From Zonotrichia leucophrys gambelii (taxonomy: Eukaryota > Chordata > Aves > Passeriformes > Passerellidae), in assembly GCF_028769735.1 (NCBI RefSeq), contig NC_088186.1, forward strand, positions 11,005,001 through 11,069,000: DNA of 64,000 bases, written 5' to 3'. Made by a program: the position numbers and the translations under genes. The notes beneath the pieces were generated by a model. That model was not told the DNA's origin and did no database searches. It saw nothing but the letters and a program-made list of their open reading frames with translations. This document shows, in pieces, positions 44,166-56,272 of this stretch. How positions within the stretch are numbered: position 1 is the first letter of the stretch; every line of letters begins with the position of its first letter.

Positions 44166-47100
44166 CTCTCATCTCTGCCGCGCAGCAGGACAGCGACAAC
44201 CAGAGCCAGGCGTTCCCAGGGCCCCCTCCCGGCTCCGGGATGAGCATCCATCGGGGTGCTGCATGGAGGAGGGGAGGCTCTGCGCTGTCTGCTGAAGGAG
44301 AAGGGCTGCAGGGGATATCATAATCTCTCCTTTCATAATTTTTGTCATGGGGAGATAAATACTATCTTCTTTGCCTGAGACAGAGGCTGCGGTAATCCTG
44401 GGGACAGCCACAGTCCCCATGAGCCAAGCAGGGGTCCCCTGGGCTATTGAGGATGCTCTGCTCCAGAGGCCCCTTTAACTCCTGCGCTGGAGCCGTGTGT
44501 CCCCAGAGGCTCCTGCACGGCAGAGAGGGCAGAGGCTGGCACTGGCAGACAGGCGCCCTCACCTTCCCTGGGAAGCCTCAGACCTGGAGGTTTGGACTTT
44601 GTTCTGCCTTGGGCTTTGAAGCTGAGTCTCCAAGACCAAATGACAAGCTACTGCTCCCAAAATATTCTCCCAAGGGACCTGGTGAAGGTCTGATTTTTCA
44701 TTTCTTTGTATCACTTTTGGATGCAAGAGCTTGTACAAGGGTCTGGGCTCTTGCTTTGAGGTGCTTCACCTGTGCAGGTACCCATGAAATGGGGCTGAGC
44801 AGGAGCAGTTCCCACCCAGCTGCTATCTCCAGGTCAAACCCCAAATCCGGTCACCCCAGCAGCTCAGGCAGAGTTCAGAGGGTTTTATCCTCCAGCCCTG
44901 GCCCTGTGTGTCCCAGAGTTCTGCCAGGATTTCTGGTGGCCAGGGGCCCTGGCTGGCTCTGGCCACACGCAAAGGCAGTGAGGAACAGGGCACTGATCTT
45001 GACACAGCAGGAAGGGGCCAGGCTGCAGGGACCCACTCAGAGAGTTGGCTGAAGATGCTGATGGAGCCAGACAGGTCTCCAGCTTGGCTTCTGCATGACC
45101 CAGACTGCAATGTGCTCATACCTTCATGGACTGGCTTGAAAAAATGAGGGAGTCTCTTGTTGCAGCTTAAGCTGTTGTGTTTGGAATTTCATTGCCTCAG
45201 GGTTGTTTGGCTGGTCCTGAACCTCCTTGATTGGGTTCAGGCAGACCTCAGGTGGAGAAGCAGAAAATCCAGAGCTGCCCTCTAAACCAGCCCTCTGTTT
45301 GTGTCTCCTCTCTTGTTAATTGCTGCTCTCCCTGGCAGGTCCAGGGCTGTCACCTGCCCTGAGGACCACTCTGTGCATGGCCCACGCTGGACCCACGGAA
45401 TGCCTGGAGCTTGGGAGCAGGTCTGGGCAGCTGGGCTGGAATGAAGATGCTGGACAAATGCTCCCAGCTCCTCTCTCACAGCTGCAGCAAGTCTGACAGT
45501 GCTCTGCCTGCTCCTCCCTGGAAAACACCAACCCTTTCAGGACCCACAGGGCTCAGTTGGCACTGGGAAGCCTGGGGACAGTGGCCTGAAGGACAACTCT
45601 GCTGTGTGCCTTGCCTCTGCACCAACTCTCCCTACTCTTGCCTTATGCGCCCCGCACACTGGATAAGGATCTCATCTCATCTTGCCCTAAGCCTCACAGC
45701 CTGGCCCTGGCTCAGCTCCTGGCTCAAAGGTGCTTCTGAGCCGGGGACAGGCAGCAACAGCTCAGAAGGGTTTGTCTCCATCACAGGGACACATGTCAGG
45801 GTAGGGCAGGCTTGGCCCTCACCTCTCAAGCACCAAGGCACCTGTGTCAGGTGAGGAACTAAACCTGCCCCAGGTTTCCCAGAACACTAAGAGTGAACCA
45901 AGAACTTTTGAAACCAGCCCAGAATCACACTGGGACAGAGCCTGCATTATTGTGCCTTTGCTTCCCTGTGAATTCCAGTTCTCTGACATACTTAGATCAA
46001 ACCTGATGACCCAAATCTGACTGCAGCAACTGAGAGGAGAAATGACCCTCCAAAAAGAGCAGCCCAAAGAGCCCCCGCGTGTGCTCCAGGCCGCCCTGGG
46101 CCGCTGCACCCACGCACAAAGGAGCAGCCAGGCAGCACCAAAGTGATTCAGCAGTTGTAATTCAATTACTTTGCAAAACAGCAGAGGCCAAGGCACCCCG
46201 ACAGGATGCACAGCAGCGGGACGGCTCCACAGGCTCTGGGAGCTGTCACTGAGAGCCTGTGTGAAACAGCTCCATGGGCTGGGGCCAGTACACATGTGAG
46301 CCATGCAGAACCCACCTGCCTGTGCAGCGATGGAGCTGAGGTAGCACAGGGTCACCCCATGCTGGAGTGGGCCAGCAGCACTTGGGGACTGGAAGGTTGT
46401 GGGGTCAGGGAGGAAGCTGCCTCCAGAGTTGACTGGAGGTGGAGGTAGGAACGGAAGGAAACAATAGAGAGGAAGGAAAAGGACTCATCCCTCCTTCTTC
46501 CTGCTTCCCTCACTAGAAGCATGGACCTAGTTGAGGTTCCAAGGCAACATGAGAATGTGGAATTTGTAGGGTCTTGCAGGGATGTGTCCCCAGGTGTGGG
46601 GCTGCTCGGGAATTCAGCATCTGCTGTGACCTTGGGCACCTCTCAAGCCCACTGTCCCAAGCTGTCAAGCATATCCAGCCATAAATGAGGCAGAGCAGGT
46701 AATTTGTTAATTTGAAAAAAAAAAAAAAAACAGACAAACCCTTTTCACTTCCAGTCCTCTCCTCTGGCACTATCTTTATCTCAGCCCCGAGCAGCTGCGA
46801 TGCCCTAGACAGATCTCTTTTAATTAGAAACTTGAGTGAGGAGGCTGCTACCCCAATTGTTCATCTTCCCAGTTCCAGGTGATGCCTGTCCCATCCCTGC
46901 TGCTGCCATGTTCCCAGGGAGGCCGGAGCTGCTGTGCTCAGTGCTCATCTGGCCACTCTGAACGCTGACCTGGGGCTCAGCTGTTGTGCAGATGGGTTTT
47001 TCCATGGCCCAGTGATGCTTTCCCAGTCTTGCTTCTCACCTTTCAGGGTTAGCCTGAAAGCGAGTGGGAGTTTCAGTTCTTGCAGAGCCTGACCTGCTTT

Positions 47101-47379
47101 GCTCAGTGGTGGGAGAAGAACCAGCTTGAGCCCTGCAAACTTCTCAGGGGGAGCCTGGGGGAGCTGATGAGGGTCTGCCAGCCTGGGGACAGGCGACAGC
47201 TGGGGCAGCGTGCCCAGGGAAGGGCTCCCTGCAGCGCAAACCGCGGGACAGGGAGTCCCCCTTGCCCCCACCTTCAGCCCCATCCACCCCTCTATGGGGG
47301 GGGACAAGCCAGGCACCCCGGGATGGGGAAGAAGGATCCCTCACCCTGGGGAGGGTCCTCGTGCTCCAGCCCAGCGGCT
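44166..47379. other. Long unique stretch, no CR1, no gene identified
   Basis: About 3.2 kb of GC-rich unique sequence. It contains an A16 run at 46715-46730. Around 46145-46185 a compact AT-rich patch (TGATTCAGCA, GTAATTCAATTAC) may be a regulatory word cluster. Frames such as 44447-45052 and 45819-46355 lack motifs. Confidence 0.42.
46715..46730. repeat. A16 homopolymer
   Basis: Sixteen consecutive A, no recognisable retrocopy body next to it. Confidence 0.97.
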
Positions 47380-47880
47380 GCACCGGGCTGAGCCCCACCT
47401 GCAGAGCCCCGGCAGCCCTGGCACCCGCGGGGTGGCGGCTCTGGGGCCGGCGGGGTGGGCCGGCCCCGCAGCCCCGCTCAGGGCCGTACGGTTGGGTTTT
47501 CCCCACTCCTGGGAACCGAGCGCCGGCTTTTGTTGGCAAACAGAGCGTGGCTTTCATGTGAAAAGGTTAGTACAGTATGCTAGTTCCTAGGGAGGGGATA
47601 ATAGAGCCTGATTCTCACAGCCCCGGGGCCGCGAGGTGACAGCAGCACGGGAGAAGGGCATTTAACACCTTCGCCTTGGGAACCTTTTCCCTTCCCAGAG
47701 TCCTCCCGCCTCGCCAAGCCGCAGGGAGGAGGGCAGGAGGAGGAGGAGGGCGGTGCAATGCCTTTGTCTCCGCTTCCCTCGCACCCCGATGCCACTCCAC
47801 CGGCGCTCGCACCCTCACAGGCGGTAGAACAGCCTGGGAAACAGTGGGACAGCAGTTCAGGATCTGGCTCCCTGTCACCG
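47380..47880. promoter_or_regulatory. Bipartite CpG-rich region
   Basis: Two CpG-dense parts (about 47385-47535 and 47620-47830) around an AT-richer gap with GTTGGCAAACA (forkhead-like) and a TAGTACAGTATGCTAG stretch. It suggests a promoter or enhancer, with no exon assigned. Confidence 0.38.
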
Positions 47881-49739
47881 GCTCGTGGTGTCACAGTCTC
47901 CCTAGCTGTGGGCACACAGGCAGGGTGTGGATTGTGGTTCCCAGTGGGGATGGGGTCTCTGGGGGTCCATAGGGATGAGCCCCCTCGGTGTGTGCACTGC
48001 ACGGGGGGTGGCTGCCCTCAGCCGGTGTCCCCACGGCTGTCACCGGCCTCGCTGCCTGTGTCTGTGCTAGGACTGGGGCTCACGGTGCCACCTGGGGCAC
48101 CCGCAGTGGATCAGGATTCAGGGACAGATACATCCCACAAAGCTTGGACAGCACAGCACAGCCCAGGTGCTGCACAGGGACGATGTAAAGACCCTGCTGC
48201 CTGCCTTGCTTTTCCTAGAAAAGTCAAGGTTTCTTCCTAAATCCAGCCTCCCTCCCCCTCCCACTGCAGTGAAAGGAGAAGGACACACCCTGTGAGCGTG
48301 TGGCACCTGGGGACAGCCCTGCATGTGGCTGTGACCCCCTCCAGGGCTGCCAGCCGTCCACAGTCACATACCAGATGCTGGTGTTGCCATTTTCCTAGGG
48401 GGGAGCATCCAGTGAGGGGAGGCACAACACCACAGGGAAGGTTCCCGGGGGTGATTGCCAGCACAGTGACAGGAACCTTGGCCCTGGGGCCTCAGTGGGC
48501 CAGGATGAAGCTCCCCTAGGAGCTGCTGCTGCTTGTCTAACTGAGGGGGCAAACCTGGATTAAACCCATGGTTGCTGTATGTATTGAGGGAGTTCAGTTC
48601 AGACTGCCCATGCAGGAGCTGGAATGTCCTTAGAGCAGGAGAGACCAGTTCTGCCAAATTCCACCCCATGGGATGCCAAATTACAAGTGTCATTGCATGG
48701 TCTGTCACACTGCTCAGGGCAGACACCTTCCCAGCACTTACTGATCTCAGAAATGGCACATTTTTGGAGTAATGCTTTCCTGGGTGACCCGGTTCTGATG
48801 CTGAGGTTGCCCATGGGAAAGCAGCAGCTCCCTGGCCCCCAACACTGTCTGTCCTTGGTGTGCTGCTCCCACTGGGCTGTGTCAGGTGGGACAAGGGATG
48901 CTGCAGGGCAGTACTTCAGTGCCACCATGTCCCCTCCATGAGGCTGGGTCAGACACCACAGCATCAGGGGTGGGATATTTCTGCATTCGGTCTGTGCCTG
49001 CTAGAAACAAGGTGGTGAGGAATTGCTGCAGTTAATGGCCAAAGTCAGTGTTCAGTAATGTGGAGAGCTGTGCCAGCTCACTGTCATGAGACCCGTCCTG
49101 GACATCCAGGTGATTTTAGGGGGGTCTCCAAGCTGCTGTGCCCCAGACTGTTGCCTTACAGGGCTCCTCATTCCTGGAATCACCTGGCTTCACTGCTTAT
49201 CTCTTTTGTGCTATTTTCTTTTTCTTTCATTCTTTAAAATAGCAGGATGACAATTCTAGCCTCACTAGATTTTCTCACACCATCTCTTGAAGGAGCTGCT
49301 GCATCCTGCCCCTGCAGGCTGTGCACCCTGGGCTGCTGCCCCAGCAGGTACAGGGACCCCAGCTCCCACGGTGGGGAGTGCACGAGTGCCAGGGCTGGCA
49401 GTGCCACGACAGACCTGTCTGTGTGTGCCCTTCTCCAGCTGTTCCAGCCTGGGTGCCTCCTCCAGAGCGGGAGACAGCAGTTGTCCCGTGCTGGCATGGA
49501 GGGGTCGGGGAGGAGCAGGTTGTCCCCTCTGGTGTATGGGCTCACACCATCCCTACACCCGAGCAGCATCTTTCTGGGTCAGCCTGCACGGGCCCGCTCG
49601 CATCGGAGGGGATGATTTCCAGCTGGGATGGTCCGGGCCTGAGAAGCAGACATTCCCTTGCTCGAGTGTGCTGAAATGTTTAATTAGACTTTAACAGCAC
49701 CCTGGGAAAAAGATGTCTTGTCATATTTCTGGGCTGCAT
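47881..49739. other. Unique GC-rich stretch, no gene identified
   Basis: About 1.85 kb without dispersed repeats. Opposed frames at 48364-48894 (-) and 48624-48941 (+) lack domain features. Confidence 0.42.
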
Positions 49740-50115
49740 TTTGCTGTGGGGCCGCGGGCTCCGTGCGCGGAGCCGGGGCAGAGCTGCGGCACAAAGAGCC
49801 CTTTATGAGCCTCTCCCCGCGCTCGGCCCGACCCTGAACTTTCCCATCAGCGGCTGGCGCGGTGCCCTCGCAGTGCCCGGGAGCGAGCGGGGATGGAGCG
49901 CGGCTCCTGCTCGGTGCTTCGGGGTGCTGCTGCCGGAGAGGGGACACGGGGAGGTGTCTGCGGGATGGAAAATCCCTCTGTGCTCGGACGGTGGGATGAG
50001 CCCGAGATGCCCGAGGTGCGGCCCCGGGCAGGCGGGGCGCTAGCGGTGCGTGCGGCAGGACACCGGGATTCGGCAGGATGGGACCGGGGACACGGCGGTG
50101 CCTGCGAGGGTCCCT
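49740..50115. promoter_or_regulatory. CpG island
   Basis: CG dinucleotides are dense across about 370 bp. At the left edge GGCTCCG-TGCG-CGGAGCC forms a 7-bp inverted repeat. A TTTATGAGCC word lies at about 49802, and a TGAACTTTCCC word at about 49837. Composition supports a promoter or unmethylated enhancer. The gene is not identified. Confidence 0.42.
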
Positions 50116-52278
50116 CACCCAAGTGTTTCTGAAGGTGCAGCCCACATTGATCCAGATTACATTTCACAGACCCCAGCAGGACTCAGACCTCAGTCCTATT
50201 CCTCCTTCCCCACAATGGGAAAGGAGGGGAAGATGCTCAGCCCTGCCCAGCTGGTGGAGGCAGCAAGGTGGCAGGACAGGATCCTCAGCCCTCTCCATCA
50301 CCCCCTGGGCACTGGGAGGGCCCTGGGGAGCACAGCCACTGTCCCAAGGAAGCTGGAGAGGAATGTGAGGAATGAAGCACACAGCTTTCTGCTCCAGCTT
50401 CACCCCCACAAATTGCCCATCAGCATTTTTCACTCCAAGGTATTTTTTTTCTGCAGGGTGAAATTACAGTTGTGCCACCACTCACCTGCCCATGTCCTGT
50501 CCGTCAGGGAAAGGGCAAACCCAGGTGTGGCAGGGTCAGATCACTCCTGTCATCTGCCCCAGCTTTGACTCCTCCACTTGGCCACTGAAACAACAGACAG
50601 CAACTCCCTTGGTCCCAGCAAGAGCAAAAAAAACCGCCACATTTGTACATTATTGCCCGTTTTTACCTTTTTGTGCATGTGACACAAACCTGTGATGCTG
50701 TAGATCACTCCCTGCACCCCCTGCTGCTGTGGTGAGGAGCTGTGGATGGGCTGAGCCCCCATCACACCATGGTGACCCCACGTGTCACCAACACGCTGGG
50801 GTCATGTTAACACATCTGGGAGGTGTCAGGCTGGGAACATGGGGAATAAGTGCCCAAGGCTTCCTGGGGCTTGTTCTTATTCTGGCAGCAGCAGGTCTTA
50901 CCCTGCTCCCTGGGTTTCCCTCTAGCTGGTCATAGCTAGCAGCCAGTGTGGCTTCTCTCTGAGGCTGTTTTGGGGAGCCTTTTGGAGAAGTTGTGTGTGA
51001 AGAGCTGGTGTTTTTCCGCAGGATGAGATGCAGATGGTTGATCTCAAAGAGGGTGGTGGTCCCTGTAAGCCCCTCTGTGCTGGGAATGCTGCCTGAACCC
51101 AGCTGTGCAGTGTCATGCTCTGCTCACTGTGGGAAGAGCTGCACCCTTAGGGTACATTGAGCCCTTGCCTCAGACAGGGACAGCCTTCCAAAAGTGCTTG
51201 GCAGCAGCCTGGTACTCACCCAAATCCACCCCTTTGCCCTACCAAAGGTTTCTCAGTAAATGTTGCCAGCCCATGGACCTTCTTCCCTCATGGCAAGTCC
51301 TGCAGCCACACCCAGAGGTGGGAAATCCCAGAGGTGAGTAGTGTAAATCCCACCCCAGAGGGGCTGTCTAGGGAGAGGGATGCTGGCACACCTGCAGTGA
51401 GACACTGGGCAGAGAAACCCAGCAAAGCACAGGGCTCCCCCTCCTCCTCCTCCTCACCTGCCCATGGGCTGCCTGGGAGCAGCCCCCTGCCCACTGCCCA
51501 GGACCCCGGGGTCCCAGGAGCCCTCAGTTCAGGGATGTCCCCATCAGTGTGGCACACTCCATGGCACCTCCCGAGCCCCAGCTTGTTCCCAGTCCGTCTT
51601 GGCCAAGCACAGGGTGCTGCTGCCCTTTTGGACCCTGTCAGGGTGGGATCTGCCTTTTCTCTCTGGCTCCCTCCCTACACTCCTTGTGCCAAGGTGGTGA
51701 CTGTTTTTGGAGTAGGCCCACACTCACTGGGCCCATCCCCAAAGTGAGAATTGGTGCCAGGCCAGGGTAAATCCATGGCCCATGTTCTGGGGACACCCGT
51801 CTGTCCTCGGCCTCAGCAGTGAAGGCTGGCCTGAGGGGCCAAACACCTCCTCCAGTGCCAGTGGCACAGCCAGACTGAGCATGGTGAGGATAGTGATGGT
51901 GGTTTTGAGTTTAGGAGTTTAAGAGACTGCCTCAGAATGAAACAATGCAGCTCTCCCAGCTGTGGGGAACACAACCCCCTGGCACATCCCAACTGCTGCC
52001 ACACAGCCAAGGGTATGGATGGGTGCCCATGGCAGGGAGCAGCCCCTGGACCTGCTGGAGCTGATTTGTCCACCTGGGCTGTCTCCATTCCACAGTGCAG
52101 GGTCTGCCTGCCAGGGTGTGCGTACCAGAGGGACAATGAGCTTCCCACAGCGGCATGTGGGGAGGTGAGGAGGTGGCCAAGCTGGCAGCAGTGCCACTTC
52201 CCAAAGTGTCCAGGAGCCACATGCCAGCAGCCTGGGGGAGCCCAGCCAGCAGCTCTGTGCGTTCTGCAGCCCTTGGGG
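50116..52278. other. Unique stretch, no gene identified
   Basis: About 2.2 kb of unique sequence without CR1. A (CTC)n run occurs at about 51440-51458. The long plus frame at 51157-51747 shows no domain. Confidence 0.42.
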
Positions 52279-52620
52279 CTGAGCCCTGTCTGGGGATGAG
52301 CTCAGCCTGGGGATCATCCCATCCCATCCTGAGGCTGAGCTCAGTTTGAGGATCAGCCCATCCCGGGGGCGAGCTTAGTTTGGAGATGAGCCCATCCTGG
52401 AGTAAACCCTGCCTGGAAATGAGCCCAGCCTAGGGGCTAATCTCAAAATGTGGGTTAATCCCAGGCACAACGTTTCTGATCCCATTTTCAGGTCTAATCT
52501 CAGACCAGTGGCTGATCCCAGCCTGGATGCTGAGCCTAGCTGAGTTAAACCAGGGAGCTGAGCCCAGTTTGGGCGCTAAATGCAGCCCAGCCCTGCCCAG
52601 CCTGGGAGGTGAGCCCCGCC
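52279..52620. repeat. Degenerate tandem repeat (GAGCYYAGYYTGGRGAT core)
   Basis: Units of roughly 20-40 bp share GAGCTCAGCCTGGGGAT, GAGCTCAGTTTGAGGAT, GAGCTTAGTTTGGAGAT, GAGCCCAGCCTAGGG and GAGCCCAGTTTGGGC. It is old and irregular, running into a younger pentamer tract on the right. Confidence 0.75.
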
Positions 52621-52670
52621 AGCCCGAGCTGCTGTTCCTGGCGGTGCATCCCTGGGGTGGGTGGTGGGTG

Positions 52671-52783
52671 CCAGCCCGGCACGGCCCAGCTGAGCCCGGC
52701 CCAGCCCAGCCCGGCACGGCCCAGCCGAGCCCGGTCCAGCCCCGCCCAGCCCAGTCCAGCCCAGCCCGGCCCGGCCCAGCAGG
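52671..52783. repeat. CAGCC/CCGGC pentamer-type tract
   Basis: About 110 bp of 5-bp words (CAGCC, CGGCC, AGCCC) with CpGs, similar in logic to the 32421-32800 array but with a different core. Plus and minus frames stay open across it. Confidence 0.88.
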
Positions 52784-52996
52784 ATTGGGGGTTCCTGCCC
52801 GGGCAGGGGCACCGTGCCCCGCGCAGTGCCGCCGCATAATGCCCGGCTTGTTTGTGCCGGGAGCCTCCCGCCCCTCCTCCAGCGTTCCCAGCCTATTCTA
52901 CCTTATGTGTAGGAACTGGTTTTTCTTCCTGGGCCATTGTTTCCGCTGGATTGGGTAGATTGCTCCAGGCCTCGCTCAGATTTCCTTTCTCACGCC
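52784..52996. other. Short CpG-rich end of array, then T/C-rich sequence
   Basis: CpG-rich to about 52870, then pyrimidine-rich towards the T tracts. No exon recognised. Confidence 0.4.
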
Positions 52997-53038
52997 TTTT
53001 TTTTTTTTTTTTGCTTTTTTTTTTTTTTTTTTTTTTTT
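52997..53038. repeat. T16-GC-T24 paired homopolymer
   Basis: Sixteen T, then GC, then twenty-four T. On the minus strand this would be a two-part A tail, which could mark the 3' end of an old retrocopy whose body would lie at 53039 rightwards. No known gene body is recognised there. Confidence 0.95.
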
Positions 53039-55939
53039 ATATTCCCGTTTTCTGCGGCTGCTCCTGCTCTCCCCCCACCATTAAAGTAGCAGGCACTGCC
53101 CACCGGGATGGGGGCTCACCTCCTCCCAGCTGTGTCCCCTTGCTCACTGGCATTGCCCAGGACCAGGGGCTCCCACACTGCGTTCCCACGCCAGGAGCCA
53201 GCTCTCCATCAGCGAGTTCAGCCTCTGCCCTGGCCAACCTGCAGCTACACATGAGCTGCTTGGGCTGCAGTGGTCAAGTTCCCATTTTCCTGCAGCTCTG
53301 GCCACTAGATCAGGTTTATTTGCTTTAACAAATGAAAAGGGATGGGGCTGGTGCAGCCCCACAGTGTCAGCACAGGCTCTCACAGAGCACCTGGTGGGTT
53401 GGGGGCTGCAGGCCTGGCCCCACGCCCTGAGCATCCCCCTCCCCAGAGCACAGAAATGAAGTCCAGCTTGAGAGGGGACACTTACACTTGGCTGCTGACC
53501 TGGATGGTGGCCTGGTGAGAGTGTGGCAGGGCTGATCTGCAGCTCCACCTGTGATGAAGTGTTCCTGACCTCAGAGCAGCTGGAGGCATGGGGACCTGGT
53601 CTGCAGAGCTGTTCCTCAGCTCCTTCCCTCCTGCCCAGCACACCAGGAGCCAGGAGGATGTCCCAGTGCCTCGGGTGATGCTGTCCTCTCCCCGGAGGTC
53701 TGGCACAGTGATAGTGCTCTGATGGTATCTGGTTCCAGCTGGGGAAGGCAGTGTGTCCCCCGGGGGCCTCTGCATAGCAGACTTGGGTTCCCAGATAAAA
53801 ATAGAAGCTGAAACATGAGCCCAGCTTCCCTGGTTCTGCCTTTGCCTGCACATCCTCACCCCACTCAGCTGCAGTGCTGGCCTGGGGAAGCAGCCCAGGG
53901 CAGGCCCCCAGCTCCCCAGGGAAGGCTAGAGGAGAGGGCAGTATGCTCGGGGACCAGATGGCCGTGGAGGGGCAGAACTGGGCAGCCACCTGGCCAGGGT
54001 GGCCCTGGCCATTTGCTCAGGGCTGAAAACTGCTCTGGGGAAAAGCAGAGAGCTGAGGATACAACTTGCAGGCAGGTACAGCTCTGAGGGCTCAGCACCA
54101 GGCAGGGGGAACAAGCCCCTGATGTACATTACACAGCTGGTCCCAGGATATCAGCCAGAGGGAGGACAGCTGCCTGGGGAAGCCAGAAGGAGCTGGAATA
54201 AGGGTGGCTGTTGCTTAACACACAGTAAAGATACTTTCCTAAAGCTTGTCCAGCCCCAGGAGCAGAGAACACAGCCCCAGCTGGGCTGCGTGTGCAGGGG
54301 AAGGTGCAGCAGGGATCGTGGGCTGCCCTGGGGATGCCTGGGCCCGGCTCAGGCAGGAGCCCAGCCCACAGCACAGGAGCCCTCGGGGCAGGACGAGCAG
54401 TGCTGGCACCCGAGTGTCAATGACCTGAGCATGGCGAGCCTCTGAACAGAGAATGGCTTCGCCCATTTGCAGTTTCCAGGGCTCTGACTCTCAAGGGCAG
54501 AAAATGTATCTGAATGACCTCTTCCATTTCTGGTGCCAAAACATGTTGCTCCTGAAGGTCTGGGGTTGCTTGGTAGCCAGATTTCCACCTGCATTTTAGT
54601 TTTGGAATATGAGCTGGCAGGATGTGGACTCTCGCTCTGTTTCCAGTGCTGGGCAGTTCCAGAGCTTGATTTGGGTTTTTTTCCCAGCCCTGGGGTTCAT
54701 CAGCCTCTGGACTCCTCTGACCAAGAGCAGAGCACTCACCTCCAGTTGGATAAAACTCAGTAGCTTGATAAAGAGGAGCAGCAATGAGCTGAATTGCAAG
54801 GAGCTGGGTAAATTAACCCTTCTCCTGCTGTGGCACAGGCTCTGGAGCAGACTGGAGCAGGAGGTGGGCGTCCTGGAGCTGCATGACACAGGAGGGGCTA
54901 ACCTTCACCCCAGGATTGGATATAAAGTACATTTAGAAGGCAGGAAGGTGCTGGTGTAGGCTGGAGGAGCGGAGGCACCGCAGTCAGGAGGGTGGGAAGG
55001 GACAGCTCCAACCCCGGCCCAGCAGCTCCTGGCACAGAACTCACCCTAAAGCCAAGTCTTCAGGGATGCTGCGTAACCTCATTAGGAGGCAGTTATTGCT
55101 GGTTTGCTTTGCTATTCAACTTGCCCTGAGCCTGTCCCAGAGCAGCACCCATGTGCTGGGAGCTGTATAAACAGGGCTCACGGCCACAGTGAAGGTTGGG
55201 TCAAGGGTGCTGTGGCAGCTTCAGCTCTTTGGGGCACCCAGCCCAGCTGAGAGGGAAGATGAGCAAGTGAGTCTTGAGGTAGCTGAGAGGCAACTGGAGG
55301 GATCCAAGGGGGGATGTGTGCAGCGTGAGGCGGGTTGAGCATGATTTTTTTTTCCTCTGGGAAATTCAGCTTTGCATGTGGGTTTAGGTGTAGTGTGGGG
55401 TGAGATTCTCATCACTGCAAAGGCCTTGAGGTACTGAAAAGGGCTTTGGTTGTCACCCTCGCAGTGACGGCAGGGGATGGGGTTTGTGGTTGGGGACCGG
55501 CAGTGTCTGTGCTCGAGGGAGCGTGAGTGCAGCGGGGAGAGCCGAGCAGAGGCTGCCCCGCCTGCTCCCATCCCTGCCGCATGGCGAGCCCGCTGCACAG
55601 CCTCCACGCCTTGTCCAGGATGTGCCTGTGCTCCCTCTCCTCTCTTCCCATCCCTGCCCTTCTCCCCAGCCCACGAGTCACCTCTTTGCTCAGAGCAGCT
55701 GCACACTGGGGAGGTGGGAATGGAGAAGAGGGTGCCCTGAAAAGAAGCCACTGGGAGCTGGGGGGACCTGAAAGGGAGCCAGCAGCATCTGGACTGCACA
55801 GACAAGGAGGCAGTGGGAGCTGAGGAGCCCCAGGGAGGAGCCAGCAGGAGCTGGGATATCCATGGAGCCTCCAGGGCTCTGTCACCGTCACTCTCACTAT
55901 CACCCAGTCAGAGGAACTCCGCTAATCTCCCCTTTTCAG
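53039..55939. other. Long unique stretch, no gene identified
   Basis: About 2.9 kb, GC-rich, no dispersed repeat recognised. The longest frames (53144-53989 minus, 55221-55805 minus) have no domain, and opposite frames overlap them. Confidence 0.42.
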
Positions 55940-56272
55940 CCATGGCTGATGCTCCCAGACAAGCAAGGCCCTTGGAGCTGTCAGGTGAGCCTTTCCCAGA
56001 GCTTATGCAAATGATACTAATTAAAGGCATTCTTATCTGTTTGATTTCCCACACCTTTTGCCTCGAGGGGAATAGAAAACTTCATGTTTTAACTCCATAT
56101 TTCATGGCAGTTGGAAGAACTGCCTAGGGAAAGTGTTGGGAAATGCAGCAGGTCACTCCTGATGAGAAGAATTGGCTTATGCAAGTGTTGAAACACTTTA
56201 TTATGCATGAGAAACCTTCCAGAAATGGATGACTAATAGCAAAGAGGGAGCAGAGAAAGCAGTGGGAACATA
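55940..56272. promoter_or_regulatory. AT-richer unique block left of the 5S-like element
   Basis: Contains a splice-framed ATG mini-ORF (55940-55984, discussed under findings) and a word cluster at 55998-56050 including the octamer ATGCAAAT and CTAATTAAAG. It is set off from GC-rich flanks. A conserved non-coding element is possible; conservation is untested. Confidence 0.28.

Noticed and set aside
44190..44322. Open segment after TTTTTCCTCTCATCTCTGCC...GCAG (reading QDSDNQSQAFPGPPPG) as an exon
   Set aside because: The acceptor looks fair, but the frame ends at a stop without a donor and the peptide is low complexity. It probably reflects the CpG-island edge.
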